From Corynebacterium tuberculostearicum (GTDB lineage Bacteria; Actinomycetota; Actinomycetes; Mycobacteriales; Mycobacteriaceae), in the NCBI RefSeq assembly GCF_016127015.1, contig NZ_CP065972.1:2108001-2172000 (forward strand): a stretch of DNA of 64,000 nt, in the 5' to 3' direction. A program made the translations under genes and the position numbers. Position 1 is the first letter of the stretch; every line of letters begins with the position of its first letter. The notes under the pieces were generated by a model. It searched no databases. It worked only from the letters and a program-made list of their open reading frames with translations, and had not been told where the DNA came from. This document shows, piece by piece, positions 25,917 to 36,200 of this stretch.

Positions 25917-26882
25917 ATGCTGCAGCGTTTGAAGAAGCCCGACCCGCTTATTGTCCTCATTATCTTGGCGGTCATCATTGCGATAATCGCACCAGCCCGC
26001 GGGAACTTTGCCGACATATTCGGCCAATTAACAAACGTAGCCATCGCGCTACTTTTCTTTTTGTATGGCGCGAGGCTTTCCACTCAAGAAGCCCTCAACG
26101 GACTAAAACACTGGCGGCTACACCTCACAATTCTCGCCTTTACCTTTGTGGTTTATCCGCTAATAGGCATAGCACTGCGGCCACTCACCGCTGTCATATC
26201 GCACGACATGTACTTAGGTATCTTATTCCTCACGCTGGTCCCTTCCACGGTGCAGTCTTCGGTTGCCTTCACCTCAATCGCGAAAGGAAACGTGGCGGGT
26301 GCAATCATATCGGCTTCCGCCTCAAACTTGGTGGGAGTAATCATCACTCCATTGCTCGTCATGCTCCTGATGGGAACTGGGGGAGAAGTTCACATCGATA
26401 CGTCAGTATTCGGCGAAATCGCCCTGCTGTTGTTGGCGCCATTTGTTTTAGGTCAGCTTACTCGGCGCTGGGTGGGGAAGATTGCGCAAAGCAAGGCCAC
26501 TAAAGTCGTGGACCGCGGCTCAATCGCGATGGTGGTATATTCCGCTTTTTCTAAGGGTGTGGTGGACGGAATTTGGTCCTCTATTTCCCTGTGGGATCTG
26601 GCTTTCCTAGTTGTGTTCGCTGCTGCCTTCGTCGCCTTCATGCTGTGGCTCACCAGAAAGGCAAGCCAAAAAATGGGATTCAATCGCGCCGACACCATTG
26701 CAATCGAGTTCTGTGGATCGAAAAAGTCTTTAGCCACGGGACTGCCAATGGCGTCGGTAATCTTCGCTTCTGGCGGCGCATCCCTTGGCCTACTCATCCT
26801 CCCGTTGATGATTTATCACCAGGTTCAGCTGATGATGTGCTCGTGGCTAGCGGCCCGCTACGCACAGCGTCCTAGCACGTAG
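25917..26882 (+). CDS. SBF-like (bile acid:sodium symporter family) transporter
   Basis: 321 residues with about ten membrane segments, matching the SBF_like/YfeH group: 'LFFLYGARLSTQEALNGLKHWRLH', 'LTLVPSTVQSSVAFTSIAKGNVAGAI', 'SASNLVGVIITPLLV' and 'EFCGSKKSLATGLPMASVIF', which is the crossover-region motif. Some members move small organic anions with sodium, but no substrate is known for this branch. Start ATG 25917 (MLQRLKKPDPLIV) has no obvious ribosome-binding site. The next gene begins 15 bases after its stop. Confidence 0.82.
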   Translation: MLQRLKKPDPLIVLIILAVIIAIIAPARGNFADIFGQLTNVAIALLFFLYGARLSTQEALNGLKHWRLHLTILAFTFVVYPLIGIALRPLTAVISHDMYLGILFLTLVPSTVQSSVAFTSIAKGNVAGAIISASASNLVGVIITPLLVMLLMGTGGEVHIDTSVFGEIALLLLAPFVLGQLTRRWVGKIAQSKATKVVDRGSIAMVVYSAFSKGVVDGIWSSISLWDLAFLVVFAAAFVAFMLWLTRKASQKMGFNRADTIAIEFCGSKKSLATGLPMASVIFASGGASLGLLILPLMIYHQVQLMMCSWLAARYAQRPST

Positions 26883-26897
26883 CTACACTTGAAAGCC

Positions 26898-27206
26898 ATG
26901 ACGAACTACCTGTACGTACGAACCGAACTGAACGTGCCCGGCGTGGGCTCAGCGATCCACATGGCGGAAATGGAAGAGCGCGATGCAAGCAGCTGCCGCA
27001 TGGTGCGCATGATTGCACTGGATCCCTCGGATGCCATCGTCGGGGTAGCGACACCAACTAGTTCCACGGGCAACGTAGATCAGCCGCAAGAGGTTGTCCC
27101 TCACCCGGATACCTATGATGATTTTCCGGACATTAGCGCGCAGTACGTGGACCAGTCTCGGTTCGATGCCCTGTGGTCCGAAGCCACCGCCAAGTTCGGC
27201 CTATAA
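26898..27206 (+). CDS. Hypothetical protein, DUF6881-like
   Basis: 102 residues from ATG 26898; a TTG at 26889 would add three residues. The opening 'YLYVRTELNVPGVGSAIHMAEMEERDASSCRMVRMI' resembles small DUF6881-type proteins with a W/Y-x-E/R beta-hairpin, but similarity is weak. Soluble, no signal. Sits 15 bases after the SBF-like gene, so probably cotranscribed. Convergent with brnE. Confidence 0.55.
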   Translation: MTNYLYVRTELNVPGVGSAIHMAEMEERDASSCRMVRMIALDPSDAIVGVATPTSSTGNVDQPQEVVPHPDTYDDFPDISAQYVDQSRFDALWSEATAKFGL

Positions 27207-27218
27207 GAGTCGCAAGGG

Positions 27219-27551
27219 CTAAAAGACTACGTTGACGAGGAGCATATAGAAGGCGGTTCCGCCGAAGATGGACAGCGCTGAGTCCCGCTTCCACAGGTGA
27301 AGCAGGAAGGTGACCACCACACCAGGGAGAGCCGCCCAGATACCACCGGGGGCGTCGGCCTGCCCGTGGACGGTATACACCACCAAAATAGTCATCACGC
27401 CGACAGGCATCATCATGCCGAGCAAAGAAAAGAACTGACTATCCTTCATCCATTTCACAAAGGAGAAAGGAAGTTGGCGAAGTACAACGGTGATTAGGCC
27501 GATGGGAACCAGGACGGCCGCGATGGAAGCAAGGGTAACTCCAGCGGGCAT
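27219..27551 (-). CDS. brnE: Branched-chain amino acid exporter small subunit (AzlD)
   Basis: 110 residues with four membrane segments; AzlD/BrnE family ('LPIGLITVVLRQLPF'-type start region, then 'GMMMPVGVMTILVVYTV' and a C-terminal helix). In Corynebacterium, BrnF and BrnE together export Ile, Leu, Val and Met. Start ATG 27551 follows the brnF stop (TAA at 27552-27554) with no spacer, so translation is coupled. Because brnF is frameshifted here, coupling and function of the pair are doubtful. Confidence 0.85.
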   Translation of the reverse strand: MPAGVTLASIAAVLVPIGLITVVLRQLPFSFVKWMKDSQFFSLLGMMMPVGVMTILVVYTVHGQADAPGGIWAALPGVVVTFLLHLWKRDSALSIFGGTAFYMLLVNVVF

Positions 27552-28281
27552 TTAGCACTCCTCCCGGGTTCGCTTAAGGTCGCCTCGCCTACGCAAGCTG
27601 AAAGTGGCATCGACGCGTGGGGAGAGGTACCGAATAATGAGCAGGATGAAGTAGACGCTGAGAGCCACCATAAGGAGTTGTCCAGGGGCGAAGGCGGCCG
27701 CGAGGATCCCCACCATCGCCGCGCTCAAAGGCAAAGAGAAGTCCTGGTTATTGCGGAAGGAATCCATCGCCAGCACGACGAAGAGCGCCACCAGGGCGAA
27801 TTCCATGCCCTGCACGGTAGAGGGAATCACCTGGCCGGCGAGAGCACCGACAATACCACCACCTACCCACAGGGCCTGACAAAAAAATTTGGATGGTGAG
27901 GGTCCGGGCTCCGGTCGGACGGTCATCGGTGGGGAGGGAGGAGACGATGGCATAGGTTTCGTCGGTAAGCGCATAGGTGGAATAAGCCCTGCCTAGGCGC
28001 GAGTGAATGCGGTGGCGGGGAAAGGTGAGGCCATAGAAAATATGGCGGAAGTTCACCATGAAACCCGTAACTAGGGAAGCCACGGCTGTAGCGCCGCCGG
28101 TGACCATGGAAATGGCCAGGAACTCCATCGAGCCGGCGTAGATGACGATGGAGAAAATAGGCGTCCACCACCAACTGAAGCCGGATTGGACCATGAGCAG
28201 GCCGAAGGCTAGGCCGAGGGGAATGAGGCCGATGGCGGCGGCCCAGGTATCCCGCAAGCCTTGTGCAGTATCCTCACGCAT
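27552..28281 (-). pseudogene. brnF: Branched-chain amino acid exporter large subunit (AzlC), frameshifted
   Basis: Frame 1 from ATG 28281 reads a good AzlC N-terminus ('GLRDTWAAAIGLIPLGLAFG', 'IYAGSMEFLAISMV', 'GFMVNFRHIFYGL', 'YALTDETYAI') up to 'LTIQIF'. The sequence then continues in another frame with 'CQALWVGGGIVGALAGQVIP' and 'MDSFRNNQDFSLPLSAAMVGIL' to a stop at 27552. The break lies at a run of seven A on the plus strand (27884-27890, T7 on the coding strand); removing one base restores a full protein of about 243 residues. It may be a true mutation, a reversible slippage tract or a sequencing error. No lrp regulator lies upstream. Confidence 0.85.
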
Positions 28282-28320
28282 GCGGGCTAGTGTAGCCCAC
28301 TGCCTGCAGAGCGATAGGAA

Positions 28321-28917
28321 TTAATTGTCCTCTACGTTGACAGGATAGGTGGAGTACAACGGCAATGGCATGGGTTGGCGCTTCATAACATCGGACCAGA
28401 GGTCGGCCGGGCCCGGCGTAATAACGTCTTGGGCGAGGGCAGGGGAGACGAACCATTCGCCGGCCTCGATTTCCTCCTCGAGCTGGCCTGGGCCCCACTC
28501 GGCGTAGCCGGCAAACATGCGCATGCCCGAGACCAAGGGCTCTATCTCTTCTGGGTCGGCACGCAGGTCCACATGCGCGAGGCGCGGGGCGAGGCGGGTG
28601 AGTCGGTCATGCTTGTCCGGATCGACGCCCTGGTTGGTCTGCGCGAGCCCTACGACGGATTGCTGATTGAGCGGGCCACCAATATACAGCGCCTGCGGTT
28701 GGGCCACGACGGGAAGCCATTCCGGCAGCACATTGAAAATCGCCACCTCGGAGCGCTTGGTCAGATCCACGCCGAAGGTCATCATGTCATTGTGCTCAAT
28801 GACGAGAATGACGGAACGGGCGAATTCCGGCGAAAGCATGCCCGGAGCGGAGATGAGCAGCTGGCCGGGGGCGGGGTCATTGCGCTCGAGGGCGTTGAAT
28901 AATCTATCGGCAAACAT
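28321..28917 (-). CDS. YqgE/AlgH family protein (UPF0301)
   Basis: 198 residues, DUF179 family. Typical features are 'PGQLLISAPGMLSPEFARSVILVIEH', 'VDLTKRSE', 'YIGGPLNQQSVVGLAQ', and 'MRMFAGYAEWGPGQLEEEIEAGEWFV'. The family is widespread and was linked to alginate regulation in Pseudomonas, but its biochemistry is unknown. Start ATG 28917 overlaps the cca stop (TGATG); a GTG at 28920 is an alternative. The overlap indicates translational coupling to cca. Confidence 0.88.
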   Translation of the reverse strand: MFADRLFNALERNDPAPGQLLISAPGMLSPEFARSVILVIEHNDMMTFGVDLTKRSEVAIFNVLPEWLPVVAQPQALYIGGPLNQQSVVGLAQTNQGVDPDKHDRLTRLAPRLAHVDLRADPEEIEPLVSGMRMFAGYAEWGPGQLEEEIEAGEWFVSPALAQDVITPGPADLWSDVMKRQPMPLPLYSTYPVNVEDN

Positions 28918-30353
28918 CACTGTTTAGAATCCCACCACTCGCGCAACTTCGCAATCGCGTCCTCGCGCTCGAGGGGGCCGTGCTCTAGGCGCAGCTCCTT
29001 GAGATAGGACCACGCCTGGCCCACCTCTGGGCCGGGCTGGAGCCCTAAGATCTCCATGATCTCGTTGCCGTTGAGGTCTGGACGCACGCGGGCCAGGTCC
29101 TCCTTACGGCCGATTTCTTCGATACGCTCCTCGAGCTGATCGTAGGTGCGCTGGAGGCGACGGGCCTTCTTGGCATTGCGGGTAGTGCAATCAGCGCGCA
29201 CCAGCTTGTGCAATCGGGGAAGGAGACCGCCGGCATCAGTGACATAGCGGCGCACGGCAGAATCCGTCCACTGATTTTCCCCAAACCCGTGGAAGCGCAT
29301 ATGCAAATAGACCAGCTGACCGATGGACTCCGTGGTGGCCTTGGGATACTTCAACTTCCGCAGTCGCTTGCGGGCGAGCTTGGCGCCCACCACCTCGTGG
29401 TGGTGGAAGGAGACCTTGCCATCGGTGTTATCAAAGGTATCCGGCTTGCCAATATCGTGCAGCAACGCCGCCCAGCGCAGGACGAGGTCTGGACCATCTT
29501 CCTCTTGATCCATGGCCTGGCTTAGCACCTTGAGCGAGTGGGCATAGACGTCCTTGTGCTGCGCGTGTTCGTCCGCGGTCATGCGTAGCGCGGGGATCTC
29601 CGGGAAGATATAGTCCGCGATTCCCGTAGATACCAGTAGATCAATGCCATCCCACGGGGCCGTGCCGCAGATGAGCTTATCCAGCTCCACCTGCACGCGC
29701 TCCACGGTGATGCGCTGAATCTCGCCAGCCATATCCCGCATGGCCTCCACAACACGATCGGCCACGCGGAATTCCAGCTGGGAGGCAAAACGAGCCGCAC
29801 GCAGCATGCGGAGCGGATCATCGTGGAAGGAGATCTCCGGCTTATCCGGGGTATCGAGCACCCGGTCAGCTATGTCGTGGAGGCCGTGGAGGGGATCGTG
29901 GAACTTAAAGGAGGCGTCGGCAAGCAGCTCAATGGCCATCGCATTGGCCTTGAAGTCGCGCCGTACTAGGTCGCCCTCCAAGGTGTCACCGTAAACCACC
30001 TCTGGATTGCGGGACTGGCCGTCATAAGAATCGGAGCGGAAGGTAGTGATCTCAATCTGCTGGCCCTTGTAGGCCGCGGAGACGGTACCGAAGTCTATGC
30101 CGGTATCCCACACGGTTTCGGCCCACTCATCGAGGATCTCTTTGACCACCTCAGGTCGGGCCGGGGTAGTAAAGTCCAGGTCATTTCCCAAGCGGCCCAA
30201 AAGCGCATCGCGCACAGAGCCGCCCACGAGGTAGAGCGAGTAGCCGCGCGCGGCAAATTTCTCCACCAGTCCGCCCAGCAGGCTGCTGAGGGAGGAGACG
30301 GTGGATTCCGCGCGGGCAAGAACGCCGATTAGCTGAGTGTCCTGAAAATTCAC
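28917..30353 (-). CDS. cca: CCA tRNA nucleotidyltransferase (HD-domain type)
   Basis: 478 residues from GTG 30353; adds or repairs the 3' CCA of tRNAs from CTP and ATP. The class II nucleotidyltransferase core reads '[15 protein letters not shown]' then 'GNDLDFTT' (the two catalytic Asp), the flexible/neck region '[13 protein letters not shown]' and '[16 protein letters not shown]'. The C-terminal HD domain shows '[12 protein letters not shown]' and '[10 protein letters not shown]'. The open frame extends 44 codons upstream into the divergent NUDIX gene, with Arg-rich junk, so I reject the longer start. No ribosome-binding site: probably leaderless. Divergent from the NUDIX gene by 28 bases. 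Confidence 0.93.
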   Translation of the reverse strand: MNFQDTQLIGVLARAESTVSSLSSLLGGLVEKFAARGYSLYLVGGSVRDALLGRLGNDLDFTTPARPEVVKEILDEWAETVWDTGIDFGTVSAAYKGQQIEITTFRSDSYDGQSRNPEVVYGDTLEGDLVRRDFKANAMAIELLADASFKFHDPLHGLHDIADRVLDTPDKPEISFHDDPLRMLRAARFASQLEFRVADRVVEAMRDMAGEIQRITVERVQVELDKLICGTAPWDGIDLLVSTGIADYIFPEIPALRMTADEHAQHKDVYAHSLKVLSQAMDQEEDGPDLVLRWAALLHDIGKPDTFDNTDGKVSFHHHEVVGAKLARKRLRKLKYPKATTESIGQLVYLHMRFHGFGENQWTDSAVRRYVTDAGGLLPRLHKLVRADCTTRNAKKARRLQRTYDQLEERIEEIGRKEDLARVRPDLNGNEIMEILGLQPGPEVGQAWSYLKELRLEHGPLEREDAIAKLREWWDSKQ

Positions 30354-30381
30354 GGGTGAGAGTCTACTACGATTGGCAGGG

Positions 30382-31035
30382 ATGACTAACCAAGAACAGG
30401 GCCCCTCCAAGGGAGGCGGCCGCAACCGCAACCGGTCCCGGCGCAGGCGGCGCCGCCGGCCGGATAATCGCGCGCGCCGCACCACTCAGCAGCGCAAGCC
30501 CTACCGCGGTGGCAATGGCCAATCCACGGCCATGGAAACCCGCGATGAAACCTCCGCGGGCGGCCTCGTTGTCTCCGGCTTGGCGGAGTGCGTCGATGCC
30601 AATGGCAACGTTGACCTTTCCCGGCTCTATGTGGCGCTCATCGGCCGCCTCGACCGCCGCGGGCGCCTGCTGTGGTCCATGCCCAAGGGCCACGTGGAAA
30701 ATGGCGAGGCCAAGGAGGTTACCGCTGAACGCGAGGTATGGGAAGAAACCGGCATTTCTGGTGAGGTTTTTGCGGACCTCGGCATGATTGATTACTGGTT
30801 CGTCTCTGATGGGGTGCGCATCCATAAGACCGTGCACCACCACTTGCTGCGTTTTGTAGACGGCATTATGAACGATGAGGATCCAGAGGTCACTGAGGTC
30901 TCGTGGATCCCCGTCTCTGAACTCATCGAGCACTTGGCCTACGCCGATGAGCGCAAGCTGGCGCGCATCGCGCATGATCTCCTTCCCGATCTCGCACGAA
31001 AGGAAGCCGCGGCGGGGAAAGTGACCCCACGGTAA
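30382..31035 (+). CDS. NUDIX hydrolase with Arg-rich N-terminus
   Basis: 217 residues starting [13 protein letters not shown]. Residues ~15-45 are an Arg/Asn-rich basic tail, perhaps for nucleic-acid binding. The NUDIX box reads '[23 protein letters not shown]' (about residues 112-134), a complete G-x5-E-x7-R-E-U-x-E-E-x-G-U match, so the enzyme should hydrolyse a nucleoside diphosphate linked to X. It is the actinobacterial MutT-like protein always found beside cca and murJ (MutT4 group). It overlaps the next gene (TAATG), giving a NUDIX-DUF6049-murJ operon. Confidence 0.88.
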   Translation: MTNQEQGPSKGGGRNRNRSRRRRRRRPDNRARRTTQQRKPYRGGNGQSTAMETRDETSAGGLVVSGLAECVDANGNVDLSRLYVALIGRLDRRGRLLWSMPKGHVENGEAKEVTAEREVWEETGISGEVFADLGMIDYWFVSDGVRIHKTVHHHLLRFVDGIMNDEDPEVTEVSWIPVSELIEHLAYADERKLARIAHDLLPDLARKEAAAGKVTPR

Positions 31036-33230
31036 TGCGCCAGCGCCTGAAGTCTTGGGCCGTCGTGGGCGGCTGCATGGCGGTAGCGGGGTGGGGCGCG
31101 TGCCTGCCGCTACCAGAGGCCGCCGCGCAGATGGACTCGGCCGCCGAAAAGCAGCAGGATATCCAGGCATGGTTGGGCGCGCGCGGGCCGGAGCGGGCCA
31201 CTCTTGATCTCTTTGCGGCCGAGCCCTTTACCGTGGGCAAGGACCTGAAACTGACCTTCCGGCTGCACAATCCTACCGATGAAGCCATGGAGGATCTCCA
31301 GCTCACGAGCCGCCGCGGCAATGCCGTGGAGGATACCGCGCAGGCCCGCACGCAGCTGGCCACCGGCGAATTCCCGTATTACGGTCCCAGCACCACCACC
31401 GCGCCCCTGCAGCCGGGCGAATCCCGGGAGGTCACCTTCCAGGTTCCCACCTCCCTGCACGGGGAGCAGACCCTGGCCATCGAAGAGCCTGGCTCCTATC
31501 CGCTGCTGTTTACCCTCACCGGCACCATAGGCGGCGAGGCGGTTAGCTTTGCGGAGGAGCGCCTCGTAGGCCAGGTGAAGGGGAAGGAGCAGGCGCTTGG
31601 CGATGCCCCCTCGGACTCCAAACCCCACGATCTCAGCGTGGTTTATCCCATCAGCGCCGATATCGACTCGATACCAGGCGGCACTGGGGGAGAGGACCTT
31701 ATCCTGTCCTCTGATGAGTTAGCAGATGAACTAGCAGAGGGCGGCCGGCTCGATCGCTTGGTCAGCACGTACGCCGACCACGACCTGCGCGGGGCAGGCT
31801 GCGTAGCTATCGATCCCGCCCTTTTGGATACGGTCAACCGCATGGCGGAGGGCTATAAGGTGGGCTCTGCCCGCCCATCTCAAGCCGAGCGCCCTAAGCG
31901 CCTGCGCGATTCGTGGTTCACTAACGAGGACGATGTGCACCTCGAACCCGGCTCAGGGAAAGAGGATGCCGCCCGCTGGCTCAAGCGCCTGCGCGAGCTC
32001 GATTGCTTTATGTCTATGCCGTGGGCGAACGCCAATGCTTCCTCCGTGGCCAAAGCGAATAATCCCTTCCTTACCTACGAAGGACTGCAACGCGGCAATC
32101 ACACCATCGAGCGAATTCTCGGTGCCAAGCCGGCCACCACCGTGCTCGCGGTCGGCTCCGGCTATGTGGATCAGCAGCTGCCCCTGCCCGCATTGGTGGC
32201 GGATAATACTTCGTGGCCCGGCCGCGCCGTGACTTTCGACGCCTCCCTGGGCGCCCTCCTCGCCCAAACCGGCTCCAAACCACAGACGGTGGGCTATTCC
32301 AACCCAGAGCTGCGCTACGATTACTCGCTCGATTCCGATCTTTCTCGTGCCATCACCGGCGGCGCCGCACTGAGCTTGGCCGCGAGCGATGATACCGTGG
32401 CACGCTTGCCCAATTACTTGGATCCCAGCGCGGCCGAGTACGCACTCGACTCTGCCGAGGCACTCATCGCTTCCGGTAAGTCCCATCCGCGCACCGTCGG
32501 CAGCCTGAAGCAGGAGACCGCGGAGCCCGGTTCACTGCCCGGCAGCCCCTTTAGCGATCCCGCCGCCTTTGTCGAATCCGATATCGTCCGCGTGGAGCAG
32601 CAGGCCCGCTACACCGACGAGCTGATGAATATCATGGTCGATGATCCCGATATCGCGCTCACTCGCTATGAATTCGTCCTGCCTTTGCGCCGGGATCTGC
32701 TCGCCGCCCTCTCGCTGACCAACCGCGATAGCTTGGGAAGCAATGCAGAGGCGCAGCGCCGGTTCACTCATACGATGGATGTGCATTCCGATACGCTGCG
32801 GAACTTGCGTTCTTCTGTGGCGCTTATCCCACCGGGCAATGTCTATACCCGCGTATCCGAGTCATCGCCGCTGCTCATCGTGGCAGAAAATGGCCTGCCA
32901 CTACCGGTGGAGGCCAAGCTGCAATACGATGCCCCCGATGGCGCGCGCCTCAACACACCCAAGAGCGTCCGTATTCCGGCCAAGGGCTCTATTACTGTAT
33001 CCATGACCGCCGATATGCCTAAGGACGCCGATCGCACGGACATTGGCCTGTGGCTTGCTACCCCAGAAAAGCAAACCATCTCCGAGCCCATCAATATCGC
33101 TGTGCAAACGCGTGCCGGTATCGTAAGCGTGTATGGCGTCGGCATAGCCGGCGCCCTTGCGCTGGTCTTAGCCACGCTCTTCCGGCTAGGCCGCCATCGG
33201 CGCAAAAAATCACAAAGGCTTAAAAAGTAA
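31035..33230 (+). CDS. DUF6049 family exported membrane protein
   Basis: 731 residues. N-terminal signal peptide (about 1-32, 'WAVVGGCMAVAGWGACLPLPEAAAQ'), a long extracytoplasmic region, then a C-terminal membrane segment (about 696-718, 'IVSVYGVGIAGALALVLATLF') and a basic cytoplasmic tail 'RLGRHRRKKSQRLKK'. This architecture and position between NUDIX and murJ match the DUF6049 protein of mycobacteria. Residues ~50-160 look like an Ig-like fold with 'FRLHNPTDEAMEDLQL'. Role unknown; the conserved pairing with murJ suggests envelope assembly. Confidence 0.85.
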   Translation: MRQRLKSWAVVGGCMAVAGWGACLPLPEAAAQMDSAAEKQQDIQAWLGARGPERATLDLFAAEPFTVGKDLKLTFRLHNPTDEAMEDLQLTSRRGNAVEDTAQARTQLATGEFPYYGPSTTTAPLQPGESREVTFQVPTSLHGEQTLAIEEPGSYPLLFTLTGTIGGEAVSFAEERLVGQVKGKEQALGDAPSDSKPHDLSVVYPISADIDSIPGGTGGEDLILSSDELADELAEGGRLDRLVSTYADHDLRGAGCVAIDPALLDTVNRMAEGYKVGSARPSQAERPKRLRDSWFTNEDDVHLEPGSGKEDAARWLKRLRELDCFMSMPWANANASSVAKANNPFLTYEGLQRGNHTIERILGAKPATTVLAVGSGYVDQQLPLPALVADNTSWPGRAVTFDASLGALLAQTGSKPQTVGYSNPELRYDYSLDSDLSRAITGGAALSLAASDDTVARLPNYLDPSAAEYALDSAEALIASGKSHPRTVGSLKQETAEPGSLPGSPFSDPAAFVESDIVRVEQQARYTDELMNIMVDDPDIALTRYEFVLPLRRDLLAALSLTNRDSLGSNAEAQRRFTHTMDVHSDTLRNLRSSVALIPPGNVYTRVSESSPLLIVAENGLPLPVEAKLQYDAPDGARLNTPKSVRIPAKGSITVSMTADMPKDADRTDIGLWLATPEKQTISEPINIAVQTRAGIVSVYGVGIAGALALVLATLFRLGRHRRKKSQRLKK

Positions 33231-33248
33231 GTTGAAGTTGTATCCTCT

Positions 33249-36200
33249 ATGACTGATAAGACTGGCCGCGAGGCCGAACACGTGGAGAAGTCACCTGCGG
33301 GTGTAGTTGAGCCGAAGGATGCCGCCGTGCCGGCAGAGCACCCCGCCCCGGCGGGTGCCCGCGGCCGCATCGTCCAGGCCTCTCCTCCCGCTCCGGTACC
33401 CGAAAAGCGCCCCACCCCAGCGGTGAAGGACACCACCGTTCCTCCCGAGGAGGATAAGTCCGCGCTCACTGGACGCAACGCGGACAATGAATCATCCAAT
33501 CAGGATGTCATCCGCGCAACAGGCACGATGGCCGTCGCGACGCTGCTATCCCGCATCACCGGCTTCTTACGCCAGATGCTCATCGGCGCCACGCTCGGCG
33601 CCACGGTGGGAACTGCGTTTAGTAGCGCCAACCAGATCCCCAACCTCGTCACCGAGATCGTTTTGGGTGCGGTGCTGACCTCTCTGGTCGTGCCCGTCCT
33701 CGTGCGGGCCGAAAAGGAAGACACGGACCGCGGTGAGACCTTTGTCCGGCGGCTATTTACCCTGGCCTTTTCCATTCTGGGCATAGTCACCATTGCCTCC
33801 GTAGTACTCGCTCCCTTCTTAACAAGGATGATGCTGCCGGAGGATTCCAAGGCCAATGCCGTGCAGGCAACCTCCTTGGCCTTTTTACTGCTGCCGCAGA
33901 TCCTTTTCTACGGCCTCTTCGCCCTCTTCCAGGCCGTCCTCAATACCAAGAATGTTTTTGGTCCGGGCGCCTGGGCGCCGGTGATCAATAACGTCATCTC
34001 CATTAGCGTGCTGCTGGCTTATCGCATCCTGCCAGGCGAGCTCGACCCGCATGATCCCACGCCGGTGGCCGATCCACACGTCATGCTACTGGGCTTGGGC
34101 ACCACCACGGCGGTGATGGTGCAGTGCCTCATCCTATTGCCGTATCTGAAAAAGGCCGGCATTAACCTGCGCCCCAAATGGGGCTTGGATGCGCGCATCA
34201 AGCAATTCGGTGGCATGGCACTGGCTATTATTACCTACGTAGCCATCTCCCAGTTGGGCTACGTAATCACCTCTCGCGTGGCCGCATACGCGGATGCGGG
34301 CGCTCCGCTGGTCTATCAGAATGCCTGGCTCATGCTGCAGGTGCCTTATGGCGTTATCGGCGTGACGCTCCTGACGGCGATTATGCCTCGCCTGTCCCGC
34401 AACGCCGCCGACGGCGATGTAGATGCCGTGGTCCGCGATCTCACCCTGGGCTCCAAGCTGACTTTCATCGCACTTATCCCCATCGTCATCTTCATGACCG
34501 GCTTCGGCGTTCCTATCGCCCGCGCCCTCTTCCAATACGGTGCCTACGGCGCCGAGAGCGCCGAGCAGCTCGGCCTGACCATCAGCTTCTCCGCCTTCAC
34601 ACTCATCCCGTATGCCTTGGTGCTGCTGCACCTGCGCGTGTTCTATGCCCGCGAGGAAGCCTGGACGCCTACCTTCATCATCGCCGGCATCACGCTGACC
34701 AAGATCGTCCTCACGCTCTTGGCACCATTGATGACGTCCAACCCGGACCGCGTGGTGATTCTGCTCGGTACGGCCAATGGCTTTGGCTTCGTCTCCGGTG
34801 CGGTCATTGGCGGCTTCCTGCTCAAGCGCAAGCTCGGCAGCCTCGGCGGCAAGGCCGTCACGCAGACCGTGCTGTGGGCTTCCGGTTCCGGCCTAGTGGG
34901 CTTGGTCGTCTCCTGGGTGCTGTATTGGGGCATGAATTTTCTCCTCCCGGAGAATCTGCCGTCCATCGTCTCGCTGATCAAGGTCGCGGTGCTCGGCATC
35001 ATCTTCCTCATCGCCACCGGCCTGGTGCTGTCCAAGTCCTCTTTGCCGGAGGTGCAGAATTTGGCCCGCGCCCTGCAGCGCATCCCGGGCATGTCCCGCT
35101 TCATCAAGGTCGATTCTTCCAAGGCCATCGAGTTGGAAGAGCCCGACGTGCCGGAAATTCAACCGGTATTCTCCCAGGACGCCTTCAACGCCACCCTGGT
35201 ACCGCCACCGATGTCCGCCGGTATCGTCCGCGGACCACGCCTCGTGCCGGGTGCCCCGGTATCGGATGGTCGCTTCCGCCTGCTCCAAGATCACGGCGCG
35301 GTTACTGGTGCGCAGTTCTGGCAGGCGCGCGAACAGTCCACCGGCCGACTAGTCGCGTTAACGTTCGTCGATACCAATAGCCTAGCGCCAATTGCGCCGG
35401 CGACGCCGGGAGTTGCCGCCCGCCGCTCCGCAGAGATTTCGCGCAATACCCGCCGCCTAGCCGAGCTGGAGCTCGATACCGTGGCGGATAATATCCAAGT
35501 TCTGTCTTATCGCACTGGCTGCCTGGTAGTGGCGGATTGGTTTGAGGGCACCTCCCTTAAGCAGGTGGCTGAGGCCGATAACCTCGATCCCCATTCCGTG
35601 GCTCGTGCTACTGCACCGCTATTTGCTGACGCCGCCGCTGCCCACAATGCCGGCCTCATCCTCGGCGTGGAACACCGCGACCGTTTCCGCGTTTCTACCG
35701 ACGGTGTGGTCAAGGTTGCCTTCCCCGCCGTGCTGGACGGCACCTCCGCCGCTACCGACCGCGAGGCTCTAAGCTCCGCCCTCGAGCTGCTCGTAGAGTC
35801 CACGGAGCCTTCGCCGAAGAAGCTGCGCGATATTTCTGAGGACGCCAACCTTCCCGCGGACGAGGCCGCCCAGCGCGTCGAAGATGCGCACTACGCGCTC
35901 GATAGTGCCGACGAAGACAGCCGCGAGGAAAAGATGGAGGAGCTACAAGAGGCACAGGCACTCACCTTGGCCGGCATCGCCCAGCGCCTGCGCGACTTCG
36001 CACCGGATGAACCAGAAGAAGCACCTGAAGCCCTGCCGGTGAAGGCACAGGTAGAACCGGACCAAGAGGATGACCCGGCGCAAGAACCCGGCTTTGGCGG
36101 CCGCGGTTATTCCGGTTCCGGCGTCATCGTCATCGGCATCTTCGCCACCATCTTCGTCGTAGCAATGGCCGCGCTCACCACCTGGATCATGTCCTTGCTC

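Noticed and set aside
30353..30485. Extended cca N-terminus
   Set aside because: The added residues are the antisense of the NUDIX gene's Arg-rich tail.
34178..35380. 400-codon plus-strand open frame inside murJ
   Set aside because: Out-of-frame shadow, Arg/His-rich composition; murJ motifs are continuous in the other frame.
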